In this document: positions 21,322-32,057 of the stretch, one piece after another
Position numbering within the stretch: position 1 is the stretch's first letter
Layout of the letters: every line of letters begins with the position of its first letter
From: [Phialemoniopsis] sp. UDSM-2020
Lineage: Eukaryota > Ascomycota > Sordariomycetes > Thyridiales > Thyridiaceae
Reading direction: 5' to 3'
Assembly (NCBI GenBank): GCA_018873225.1
Contig: JAEILZ010000007.1
Span: forward strand, 62,001 to 126,000
Length of the DNA: 64,000 bases
Notes under the pieces: model-generated
Database searches by the model: none
The model's input: only the letters and a program-made list of their open reading frames with translations
Told to the model about the DNA's origin: nothing
Made by a program: the position numbers and the translations under genes

Positions 21322-23600
21322 TCATCCCTGTACTTCGCTGTATGGGTCGAACAATGCAGGCTGGCCGGCGAGTTCCTGCCAGAAGCCAGTCTCCAGATCC
21401 CACAGTTCTTGGTCCTGTTGTGGAAACCACGGGATGACGTCTTGAAATTGGGCACCGTCTTGGTGTGCACCGAAACCTCCTTGGGCGGCACTGCTGACTT
21501 CAGCCCCCGAAAGGATGTGGTCCAGCAGCCGCTGGATGATCCGGGCAGCCTTGGACAAGGGCGCAAAGTTGGGGTCTTCGGTCTTGACAAGGGTGCCCCG
21601 TTCAATCTCTACAGCCAACACACAGAGGTCTTGGATGGCTCGGGCCCGGGGCCCCGGCTGGAGAGACGGTCGTTCGCTCTGGCCTTTACCCGGCCCAAGC
21701 ATCGAGAGCAATAGTATACCCGCAGCGGGAAGTCCGTGATACGCGATCTTTGTCATATTTAGTTAGCCTACCACCGATACAAGCTCCCTCCGTGTCGCTC
21801 ATATGGACGCACCTTCCAGGCCAGGTTGGTGCCAGAGTTGGCCAAGTCTGCGCGAAGAACGATGGCATCAATGACGAGACTGAGGATCTGTTGAGCGATC
21901 TCCACAACAGAGATGTCTGGGTCAGAAAATCGTCCCAACTTGATCCGTCGAAGAAGCAAGATAAGCTGCAGATAACTGAGGTTGACACTGATGATGAAGT
22001 CCCTCTCAAAGGGGGTCCTGGTGGAGTCATTCAGATGACTCGTAATCTTGAACTTGGGAGGGAGAGTGTCCCAGTAACCACCAGCTGTTGCTTCGAGAGC
22101 ACTGAAGAGACTCTACGTTAGTACCAGGAGGCTTGATCATATTTATTGAAGAGATGACGAGCATCCCTACTTACCTAGTCTTTTCTTCCAGATCGACTTC
22201 GTTGCGATTAAACAGCAGCTCCATAGCATCTTCTTTGACGGAGGCACAAATGGCAGACCATCTCGTCTCTGTCCGATAGTCCATTTTGACATCATCCGGC
22301 CAGAAATGCGGATCATGCTGCTCTGCTGGTGTCGCCTGGTGGCCTCGCCATGAGGTCGCGCTGGGTAGCTGGAAGTGACAGAACCGCTTGCTCAAACGTA
22401 AAGGTCGGCCCATGAAGAGCGACAGGTTCTTGTCCGCAGAGTATATTCGTGCAAACGCAGTCTTGCGCACTTCTGAGAGAAAGGTCGGCGTATCACGCTT
22501 TCTATCGATATCCTCGTGGTACCCGAGTGCAAGTGTCGATGAGATCACATCACCTTTCCGACGCCACAGTTGGTAACCTGAAGAGGGGTTAGTGAAGATT
22601 GGAGAGGAGGCATTGAAAGACGAAAGGTGACTTGACTTTGATCTCCATCAACGTAGGAGTGCAGAATGAAGTTCTCGTATTGTAGCACGAGCTGTATGTC
22701 GTTCAGGGAGTCGAGAGAGAGGCAAATGTCCAGACAATAATCGCTCAGCCGGGTTATGGCATGACCAAAATTGGCCTTTTCTCGGTCCGAAGAGTACAGG
22801 CCGGGGAAGAACTCAACGTCCATGGAGGCACGGAAGACGGCTGTGAGGAAGATGCCTAGGGTCTCAAAGCGGGAGTTCTCGACAGTGAACTGGGCCATGT
22901 AGCCTTCAAATGTGGTGTTTCGGTTGAGGTGGAGGGGCTTCATGGAGCTCGCAAGCAAGCTCCTGGTCAGCTGGGTGCCCCAGCTGGCGTCCTTGATTGA
23001 TGATGCCTGGGTGAAATTCGAAGACTGAGCACAAGAGGTCACAAATATCTCGGCGAGGGCCAGATTGACGCCTCTCGAGAGCCATTGGGCGACGAGGCCT
23101 TCCATGGCCTGCAAGTCTCTCGGCCGTAGATACTGGTTGGCACCTTTCTCGATCTGCTCGAGGACCGGTCGCAGCTCCGCCGATATGCTCTCTAGTGGAG
23201 TCGCAGCTGGGTCACGACTCCCAGATCTGCCATCGCCTCCGTCCGAGTCTTCCGGATCGAGCTGGTCAAAGATGGCGGCATGGCTCGAGGGTCCCAGATA
23301 GCCCGGGTTGGGGTAAGGGTGACGCCGAGGCTCGTGGTCCGGAGAACGCGAGGTGCGGCCGGTTCGTGAGCTATCATGACGGTGAGCCGGCTGGCGTCAA
23401 AGCACACGAGGATTGCAGACCTACATTGGAGTGCCTCCGTGGCTCGTCGTCGCGGTGTGTCTCCGCTTGAAGGGGCTCGCGCGGTAGACACAACTACCCT
23501 CTTTACTCTGCTGCCGACATCGGGTGCACACGGGTCTTCGGTGGTCGCACGCGAGTTTGGACCTTCGACAAGGATCACAAGCCGCTTGTCTCGAAGCCAT
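21322..23600 (-). CDS. Zn(II)2Cys6 transcription factor next to the aminotransferase/decarboxylase pair
   Basis: Five exons: 23600-23425, 23370-22637, 22577-22175, 22110-21813 and 21747-21322; 678 aa, phases close. The N-terminal zinc cluster reads ACDPCRRSKLACD, then VCTRCRQQSKEGSC. The central fungal-specific regulatory domain contains SYQLWRRKGDV and GRPLRLSKRFC (the GRP-L-L-S signature), and GLPAAGILLLSML comes later. The zinc-cluster form (CDxCRxSKLACD) resembles regulators of amino-acid or aromatic catabolism. Convergent with the decarboxylase, so a pathway-specific regulator is a reasonable inference. A C10/A9 homopolymer pair sits just 5' of the start. Confidence 0.87.
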
Positions 23601-24215
23601 GACTGCTTTTTTTTTGGGGGGGGGGCAGTTGTCGGTGTGTCAGACGGTGGAGAGGAAAAGGGCGGACTTCTCCGACTTGGCCGACACTTCAATTGACGCC
23701 GATTGATTCCCACTAGCACTTCTTAGTGTTTCCCCGCCAGTCAAGTCTCGCGATATCGGATCGGACAAAGTTTGTGTCGGATCGGAGCTTACATGTACAT
23801 GTATCCAAATCATGATGCTTCGTCATTCCGTCCCATAGGTTGCATCACTCGAACACAGTCTCGCTTTCACAGCTTTGACATCTGTACTTGCCCAAAATAA
23901 CTGGTTGGTCGTAGCTACGACGACTATTCACAAGCTTTTATTTCTTCAGATGAATGCAGGTCTAGCCATTTCCAGGCTTTTGCACTGCGCGCACACGCAA
24001 CAGAAGAGCATACGAGATGTCGCCGTCACATCGCGATGTAACTCAATGACGCAATCTCTGCACGACATAACAACTCAATCTGCTGATAGTGATCTTGACT
24101 GATCTCATCCTTAAGTACTAGGTATATTACAGTGCTTAGATCCTGCACCCACTTGCTCGAATAGTCGAGATACAAAAACACTTGTTGATACGTTGAACCA
24201 CCTCCATACTCAGCC
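23601..24215. other. Divergent intergenic region
   Basis: On the plus strand there is a T9 run at 23607-23615 followed by a G10 run at 23616-23625. The rest shows no coding signal and holds promoters for the regulator (minus) and the 170-aa protein (plus). Confidence 0.5.
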
Positions 24216-24728
24216 ATGTCCGCCCTCCTCTCCGTCGCCATCTCCCAGGCCAACCTCTCCTCACGACAGCCTCCGACCGCAGACTGGGGAGCACCTACCA
24301 TCACCAACATCGTCACCAACATATCCCCGTCCCCCGTTACTCTCCTCACCTGGTCATCCCCGCTTGATCCCCTCGCCCTGCAGCTCGGCCTCTTGCACAT
24401 CACGCCCGCCGGCAGCGATGATGAACTGGAGGTGCCAACCATCATGGTGAGCCGCCAGCTCCCGCCCGGCCGCGAGGATCTGGTCACGCTCGAGCCCGGT
24501 GAGAGCAGGACGCAGGAGATTGAGCTGAAGGACATCTTGGTGCCAAAGGACAAGCTGTTCCCGCAGGGCCAGACAGGGCCGGCCAAGGTGGTGTGCAAGG
24601 GAGAGTGGATGGCAGTCTGGCCGGGAACGCGGGCAGCGGACATCACGGATGAGGCGCTGGGCCAGATGGGAGCCCACGAACAGGCCGTAAAGGGAGAATA
24701 CGAGTCTGGGCCACTGCAGCTATCATGA
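24216..24728 (+). CDS. Conserved-looking ascomycete protein of unknown function, 170 aa
   Basis: Single exon, start context GCCATGTCC. No signal peptide or membrane segment. The sequence alternates beta-strand-like segments (ITNIVTNISPSPVTLLTW, PLDPLALQLGLLHITPAG, VCKGEWMAVWPG) separated by polar turns, suggesting a small all-beta fold. I have a general impression of similar uncharacterised fungal proteins, some near secreted metalloproteases, but cannot name a family. No neighbour link is evident. Confidence 0.7.
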   Translation: MSALLSVAISQANLSSRQPPTADWGAPTITNIVTNISPSPVTLLTWSSPLDPLALQLGLLHITPAGSDDELEVPTIMVSRQLPPGREDLVTLEPGESRTQEIELKDILVPKDKLFPQGQTGPAKVVCKGEWMAVWPGTRAADITDEALGQMGAHEQAVKGEYESGPLQLS

Positions 24729-25037
24729 GATCTTCTGTAGCAAAACGTGTGTTTTCAACCCTCACTGTGAACAGATGAAAAGACCTGTGGACTAACGGGC
24801 AATAAATGTGCTCGCCGCCGGCGCTATGGGCTATGGGCCACTGGCGGCGGGCTCCCGAAATGCGGGGAAATCAGAACCGAGAACCGGCTCCCGCACCGAC
24901 AACGAAAACATCGGAAAACCCGCCCGGTTGTCTTGAACTTCATCCATCACCACCAGTCGTGACGTCCCATTCCCGTTTCCTATTGTCCTCATCCCTCTGA
25001 CTCGTGCAACATCTCTCTCCCTCGGCTCCCCCTTACA
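24729..25037. other. Short intergenic promoter region
   Basis: About 310 bp; pyrimidine-rich leader just before the ATG at 25038. Nothing else seen. Confidence 0.5.
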
Positions 25038-25856
25038 ATGTCCGTCCTCGGCTCCCACGCCGCCAAGGCCAAGGCCTCGATCGTCTCGGACGGCAACGAG
25101 CGCTTCAACGCCGACGCCGCCTCGTGGGACTCGAACCCCTTTGTCGGCGCCATGTCCCTCGAGGCCTGGGCCGCCATCCAGCGCTTCTGCCCGGACCTCT
25201 TCCCCGCCGCATCAGATGGCGCTGGTGGCAGTAGTAATCAGCCCGACGTGCTCGAGATCGGCTGCGGTACGGGCCTGCTGAGCCTCGCCATGGCGCCCCG
25301 CTGCCGGCGCGTCGTCGCCGTCGACGCCGCCGAGGGCATGATCCAGGTCCTGGACGCCAAGCTGCAGAAGACCGGCGCCCCAAGCAACGTCGTGCCCCTC
25401 GCCATTCTGCTCGAGGACCCCGAGGACCAACGGTTGCCCCCGGCTTCCCCCGACGCTGCTGGCGGTGGCGAGCGGCTCAAATACGACCTCATCACGTCGC
25501 ACATGGCGCTGCATCACATCCCGGACCTGCACGCCCTGCTGGCCACCATGCTCGGGTGCCTCAAGCCCGGCGGCAGGGTGGCCCTGACCGACTTTGAGGA
25601 CTTTGGGCCCGAGGCCGAGAGATTCCACCCCAAGGCCAAGATGCCCGGCGTGGAGCGGCACGGCATCAACCGCGCGTGGATCGAGGGCCTGCTCAGGGAG
25701 GTCGGGTTCGTCGACGTCAAGGTCTCGGTGGCCTGGGAGCACAACAAGATGGTGGAGAAGTTTGTCGGCGAGTTTGGCGACGACGGCAAGCCCAAGCAGG
25801 GCATGGGAGAGCTGATGAAGTTCCCCTATGTAATCTGTATGGGAAAGAAGGCATAG
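25038..25856 (+). CDS. Class I SAM-dependent methyltransferase
   Basis: Single exon, 272 aa. Motif I is VLEIGCGTGLLSLAMA (about residues 71-86), followed by an acidic loop (VVAVDAAEGM, binding the SAM ribose), a motif-IV-like DLITSHMALHHIP and KPGGRVALTDF, the classic small-molecule methyltransferase core of the UbiE / Methyltransf_11 kind. No targeting signal, so it is probably cytosolic. Codon use is strongly GC-rich and typical of a well-expressed native gene. The substrate is unknown, and neighbours give no clue. Confidence 0.85.
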   Translation: MSVLGSHAAKAKASIVSDGNERFNADAASWDSNPFVGAMSLEAWAAIQRFCPDLFPAASDGAGGSSNQPDVLEIGCGTGLLSLAMAPRCRRVVAVDAAEGMIQVLDAKLQKTGAPSNVVPLAILLEDPEDQRLPPASPDAAGGGERLKYDLITSHMALHHIPDLHALLATMLGCLKPGGRVALTDFEDFGPEAERFHPKAKMPGVERHGINRAWIEGLLREVGFVDVKVSVAWEHNKMVEKFVGEFGDDGKPKQGMGELMKFPYVICMGKKA

Positions 25857-25970
25857 TAATCATAATGTCACGTTGCTATCTTGACAGCTTCCAAGTATTG
25901 TGTCCATTCGTGATGTATCATTCATAAGTCTTGACATCAAACTCCCGCTTCACAAACGTACGCTACGCTA

Positions 25971-28900
25971 TCATTCCAAGCGATCCAGCTCTTGCATGAA
26001 CTCGCTAGAAAGTGTCGAGCCTGAGAAGAGAGGCTCGGCCTTCTCAACCAGACGATCCGCGGCCGGACCGACCTGCTCACGCAGCCAATCCATAGCCTTC
26101 TCGACCAGCATCTCCCATTCGTCCTCGTTCTTGGCGAACCTCTTTCGTAGACACGCCACCACAAACGCCGTCACGCCGACGTCGTTCTTGGCGGTGGCGT
26201 CCTTGTCGTTGGCAAAGGTAGCCTCCATGTTCTTCTCTCCAACGCCCAGAAGCTCCACCAGCTTGTCGCTGTGCGTCCAGTAGCCCTCGAAGGACTGCAG
26301 GACTATGAGTGCTTGCAGAGGGTCCAGTGGTAGTGGCTCCTCCTTTTCCTCCTCCTGCTCATCCTCTTCCTCCTCCTCTTCCGCATCTGGCTGTGCGGCG
26401 TTACTGGCTACCTTCTTGGCCTTGCGCTTTTTAGGAGAGAAAAACTGTGCCTGCGGAAACCGTTAGTTACCTCGTTCCGACCGCTAAATCATGTAGCTGC
26501 CCATGCAGTACAGTCTAAGGCGGGTATAAAGCTTACCGTTTTGCTCTGGATGCGGTCGAAGGCGGTTCCCCCACTGGGCATGAATGTAGCGGCGGGAGCC
26601 GCCCTGCGAGCGCGCATGGTGGAGAAGCCTACAGTAGTAGGAGGAGCCATGGCCATTCTCAGGTTTTCTTGAACTGGTCCATCCGCGTCAGTGCTTGTCG
26701 TCTGGCGGCGCAAAGAAACGGGGAGTAAGGATCCCGGCGAGCACTTACCTGGAGCTGCCGCCGCCGGAGCCGGCATCGGTGGAGGAGGCGGTAGCGCTTG
26801 CACTGCAAAGTTCTTTGGTCAGCATGCTGATTTCCTCTTCCTTTCTATCTGAAATAACATCGTGTGTGAAGTACTTACTTAGCGCTGGTGCCGGTTGGGC
26901 GGAGGCCGAAGTGAACTCGGCATCAAAAAGGGTCATATCCCGGGGATCAGGACCGAAACACCCCTCGTCGTCATCGTCGTCCTCTTCCTCCCTGCTCTCC
27001 GCTGTAGTAGTGTCAAAATCAAGATCAAGATCAAAGTCATCGCTCGGCATATCTGCAGACGCTTGGAGTCCATGTGTCTTACCTGCCGTAGGCGACTTGG
27101 CCTTGGGTTGCTTCTTGGGCTGCGCCTTGTCATCCTCCTCGATGGCGACAAAGGATGCCCATTTGTTCGCGACCTGGTACTGGACTCCCAGACGTACGCC
27201 CTCACGCTCGACCATGTCGCTGAAGCGACCCTCGAATCGGTCCTTGAGCAATTTGCCAGACGCATCCTCGGCGTGGAAGATCCATCCCCGCCCCTCCTCC
27301 AGCTCCTGGACGGCTTTGCGAGCGGCCAGTTGATGAATCGTCTCGCTCTTCTCGGACAGAATGGTAATGGGTACGTCGAGTCGCAGGGGCCCGTGCTTGG
27401 ACGTGCCCGCGAGCGTGATCGATCTGGGGACCTTTTGGCATGTCTCCGGGGAGAGAAGGAGGTAGACGGTGGTGCGGTTGAAGGGAAAGAGCGGCGGGAT
27501 GCGGAAGGGTGCTTGCAGCAACTTGGGATGGTCGACGGGTGGGATCTGGGCATGCTTGTTGTCTGCATTTTGCGACTGCGCCATGTCCTTTTCCGTATCC
27601 TCCTTGATGTTGGGGTCATAGAGCGAAGTGCTCTTGTCTGCAGGGCTGGTTGCGGCCTCGTCCTCCTCCTCCTCAACTTCCTTGACGTCGATGGTGAGTC
27701 CCTCCATGACCTTCTCCACCACCTCCCAGTCATCGGCGTCCTCCTCCTTTGCGTTCTTGTCGCCGTAATGGACCTCAAGGGTGTAGTCGGTGACGTGGGG
27801 CATCAAGGAGGCCTTGAGCATGCGGATGACCTTGGCGTTCATCCGCTCGTTCTCGCCGACCGACTGGGCAAAGCCGTTGCCGGCACGAGCCAGGCCCTCG
27901 ATGAGGCTGTGGCTGACATCTCTGCCGATACCCAGCGTCATGACGCGGACGGCGCCCTTGCTCTCGCCGACGTGTTTGTTGACCATGTCGAAGAGGCGCG
28001 ACTGGTTCCAGATCTCGCCGTCGGTAAGTAAGAAGACCTCGAGGTCCATGTCCCTGTAGCGGCGTTGAAAGGTGTCCTCAAGAGGACGGTACATTTCGGT
28101 ACCACCAAAGTTGGCGTCGAATTTCTTAACATAGCGGAGTGCCTCGTCGAGGCTGCTCTTGTCGTAGGAGCGAGAGCCGTCGGGAAACAAGAAGGAGTGG
28201 CTGGAACCAAAACTGCAGATGTTGAACTTGACGCCGACGGGGAGGGAGCGCAGGAAGAGCTGGACAGCGGCCTTGAGGTTCGGGATCTTGTCTCCGGTGC
28301 CCATGCTGCCGCTGCGGTCGCAGATGAAGACAATCTCGGGCCTAGAGGAGGGGAGATTGAACTTGGGGACCAAGGTCGTCATGAGAGCGCGGTGCGAAGG
28401 GATGTTCGGGTGGGTCTCCAAGACGGCGATGGGCTCGCCCGTGTTGGAGGCGACGACCTGGACGATAAAGTCTTTGTCCAGCTCGGCCGATCCCAGGGCC
28501 AGGGTCGCCGAAGCCCTCTGCAACGAGGGCTGGTCCGACGCGGCGGCTGTGGAAAGGGTGCCAATGTTGACCGAGATGGGGTGGGAGGGCGACTGGACCG
28601 AGGTGATGTTGCAGCCTGCAGGCATCTCTGCATCGACAACGATGTCTATCTTGCCGCTGCCAGCATTGGGCGGGCTGCCGAGGAGCTCGCCGGGATAGGA
28701 GCCATAGCCGGGGGCGATGTTTGTGGGGATGGTGAAGCGCACGCCGTCGACCTCGGCGTCGTGCTTCAGCTCGCCGAGATAGGCAATCTCGACGTCGAGA
28801 TGCGCGCCGGCGGGGACATTGCCGACGGTGGTGGTGAAGACGTCGCTGGCATCGGGCAGCTGCTCGAGCAGGGCGGCGACTTTTCCGCGGTCGACGGCTT

Positions 28901-29204
28901 CCTGGTACTCCTGGCGGGCCTTGTGCTTCTCCTTGACGACGCCCTTGATGACGCGGTCGTTGTTGATGGTGCACTTGAAGGCGACGACCGAGACGCCGTC
29001 GTAGAGGGGAAAAGTGTAGCGCAGCTCCGGGATGGGCTCTGTCGACGAGGGGTTGACAAACTTTTGCCTGAGGACTGTGCGAGATGTGGATGAGATGATG
29101 GTGGTGTGGACAGAGAGGTCGACTTGGGGGAGATATTTGCGGACGGGGCTCCTGTCAGGGACGCCGACGACGTAGTAGAAACCACAAACGTGCTGTGATC
29201 TCAT
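25971..29204 (-). CDS. VIT - von Willebrand A domain protein
   Basis: Four exons: 29204-26879, 26802-26749, 26673-26537 and 26450-25971; 998 aa, phases close. Domain order: N-terminal VIT domain (about 1-150, with the family's LRYTFPLYDGVSVVAF), a vWA domain starting near residue 290 with an intact MIDAS motif (DRSGSMGTG and LLTDGEIWN), an acidic linker, a Pro/Ala-rich segment (LPPPPPMPAPAAAA), then a helical C-terminal domain (LQALIVLQSFEGYW) seen in fungal members. A 54-nt exon encodes most of the proline stretch. Related to the VIT-vWA part of PARP4 and inter-alpha-trypsin inhibitor heavy chains. Likely intracellular; role unknown. Confidence 0.88.
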
Positions 29205-30054
29205 GATGGCGGGTGATGGATGGATTTGATGGATGGATGATGGATGTGATGATGGTGGTTTCCAAGGTTGGTTTTGGTTGGTTGTGGCGATCTAAGTCAG
29301 TTGTCGATGCGACAAAACGCGAGATACTTGATTAACTTAAAGTACCGAATTAATTATTTTGGGTGGGTGCAGCTGGTCAGGATGAGAGTAAAGTGATGTT
29401 GAATGTGAGAAAGATCAAGAAGAGGAGTTGGTTGTTGTTTTGATCCTTGAATCTTTGTTGGCTGCCTGTCTGTGCAAGTGGTATCAACTGATGCATGGAT
29501 ATGATGGTGCCGCAAAAAGTGGCGTCGGTTGGCCTGAAATGCTAGCACCTTTACAGAATCCTAAGCTTCTTTCTTGGCTTTCAAGGTTGCCGCCATCCGA
29601 ATCAATATCTAGAAATTCCTGAGCTGCCCAGAATTGCTGCCTATTTTGAGGCCCGGCGTGTTGATCCTTTTCCAAGTTACCCTTCCTCCAGGTACCGTAA
29701 TGCTAGGGTTCGTGCAAGAAGAGGCATCCGAATATTGGACAAGGGAGAATAAACGATGAGCTCGCCGGTTGACTCAGTAATGATCATTTGTTCCTAAACA
29801 TTGAAGGTGATGAGGTGTCTTGGTGGGTTCAGCTCCGTTGCCAAGCAGTTGGCAGACCAGACCAGTCACGTTTAGCGGGGTCGTAGCGTCCAAGCTTTGA
29901 GTCTAGCGTTCCGTTTTAGGCCTTCAGGGCTGCTTCTTCAAGGATGTCCAGGTGGGGGATGTTCTGAAGATGGCGGGGTCTTTCAGGGAGGCCTCAACTC
30001 CCGCCCTCAAGTCAGCTGTCAAACATCCGTTAATTTGATGCATCAAGCTATTGC
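29205..30054. other. Intergenic with GGAT-type low complexity
   Basis: A run of imperfect TGGATGGATGG repeats at about 29214-29255 lies in the leader of the VIT-vWA gene. No coding signal in the rest. Confidence 0.5.
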
Positions 30055-31437
30055 TCATGACAACGACGACCAGCCGCCGCCTCTCTCCCATTCGTCTCGC
30101 ATGATGCTCTCGCTCGCTTCCTCTCCCGCCGCCACACCGGCCGCCAATGCCGTCGTGATTCGCCTCTTGCCCGCCGTGCAGTCCCCCGCCGCAAACACGC
30201 CTTTTCTGCTTGTTTCCTGCCCGCCGCCGTCGCCGGCCCCGACAATGACACCGTGATGCTTGTCCATCTCCAGTCCCAACTGCTCCGCGAGCGACCCTTG
30301 GGACCCGGACTGATCGCTGCCGTCGTCTGCGTCATCTTGCTGCTGCTGCTGTTGCTGCCTGTTCTCTGGCCGATGCCACACAAAGGCAAAGATCTCGTCT
30401 GCGGTGGCCTCGTCGTCAAACACGACCCGGACGCCCTCCTGCGTGCCGCGCTCTACCCGACGAATCTTGGGGGTCAGGACGCGCACGCCTCCCTGTGCCC
30501 GCGCTAGTTGGACATGAGTATGTTGTAGCCTGGTCGGCTGGCCGTCCAGCAAGATGGTGACGGTGCTCACAAACTGCCGCGCCAGGAGGATGTCATGGGC
30601 TAGTGTTGCTGCCTGCTGCTCAAAGGCAGAAGCGCTGCTGCTGTCGGCCAAGAGTATCGCGGCTGCATCAGCCCCCGCGTGTTCGAACCCGTGTAGCGAG
30701 AGGTCGTGGTATCTACGAGAGTCGTGCCACACAAGTTTCAGTCTGCATCTTGTATTCCCAAGCTGCTCGTCTGTGTTGACTTACATGCCCTTGCCCCACA
30801 GGTCTCGATATCCCGGGATGGACGGCAGCATCTCCCGGCATCCGGTCGCGAGGATCACCTTCCTCCCCTTCCACTTTGCGCCCTTGTCGTCGGCCACTTC
30901 AAGAACCCCTGGCCGTATTTCCGTGGCCTCTCGCGCTGCAGAGCCGGCAAAGGTGATGATCTTGTGCTTCTGAGCGAGCTCCCGGGTCAACGCAGCGCGG
31001 ACATCGGCCATTTCTTTGCCTCCGTAGCCCGGGAGCAGCTGTACTTTGGACGCCGCGGCCGTGATCTCTCCCGACTCAAAGATGATGGCGCTCCTCATCA
31101 CCCTGCCCAGTGTCAGTGCAGCCGAAAGACCGGCAGGACCCGCGCCGATGATCAAGACGTCGACAGCATCACGAAAGATGTCGGGCGTTGCGTATCGCTC
31201 CGCAACCCGTCTGTTGGCCGTCAGGGTCATGCTCGATCTGGGCCGAGCCAGACCTGTGCCGCTGAGATACTGCGAGAGCAGCTCCTGAACCTGGACCCGA
31301 GGCGAGACAGTGTCGGCGAACTGGGGGCGCGCCTCCTTTCGCATTCCCGTACGTGGTCTTGTGATGAAACGGGCAGCGATCGTGTAGAATCTTGTAAAAG
31401 CCGGAGGGCTAGGCGAAAGCATGCCGCCAAGTCTCAT
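30055..31437 (-). CDS. Thioredoxin-reductase-like FAD oxidoreductase lacking the CxxC
   Basis: Exons 31437-30785 and 30712-30055, 436 aa. The FAD-binding motif VLIIGAGPAGLSAAL lies near residue 90, ILATGCREMLPSIPGY follows, and GVFAAGDCTAG closes the second FAD contact. Across the splice junction the sequence reads GIYHDLSLHGFEHAGAD, exactly where thioredoxin reductases and GliT-type disulfide oxidases carry CxxC: both cysteines are absent. The NADPH-domain loop holds a polyglutamine insert (encoded at about 30335-30360) and acidic residues. The first 35 residues are basic and Ser/Thr/Pro-rich, possibly a mitochondrial presequence. Electron acceptor unknown; not a dithiol reductase on this evidence. 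Confidence 0.82.
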
Positions 31438-32057
31438 ATGTCAAACACTTAGACGGATCCATCCTGATGCTCGTGATGGCTTAGGTCCAGATATATAAGT
31501 AAATGGTCGGGCATCATGCAATTCGTCGCTGTCGGAGACTTTTGACTTTCATGTCATTGGGAAAAGTCTCCCGTAAGGTAAAGTAGCTATCAATCAGGTA
31601 CTTAAGTACATGACCCAAAATAAAGGTACCACATCGATGGATCTCACAGGGGTTCACGGCGCGAGCTCCATGATCGATCTGACTGAATTGATCTTCCAAT
31701 TTGGCTGATCAACTTGTTATTGGTGTTGACGGATCCATACGTTTTCGAGGTCAATTTTCAGGGGTCTTCAGGGTCTCCAGGCATAAGAAAAGAATGCGTC
31801 ATCGACAGGGGGGGGGGGAAGCACCCACAGCTTGTCGATAAGCCCGATAAGGCGCGCGAACATCAATTTGATGTTCAGTCTAGTCGCGCGATCAACCAGC
31901 CCTGCTGATCTTTACTCTCTTGCTTCTTTTCGCACGCCTCACTTTGAAATGTGATCCCATCGCCGCTCTTCGATACTCGAACATAAAGCCCTGTTGGTGC
32001 AGGCTGCTTCTCGGACACGAGTCAGAGTAATTGACACCCAACCAGCCATCATCAATC
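31438..32057. other. Divergent intergenic region
   Basis: About 620 bp between divergent starts, with an 11-base G run at 31808-31818. No coding signal. Confidence 0.5.

Noticed and set aside
26895..29093. Long plus-strand frames of 378 and 342 codons
   Set aside because: Antisense to the VIT-vWA gene, whose domains and splice sites are unambiguous.
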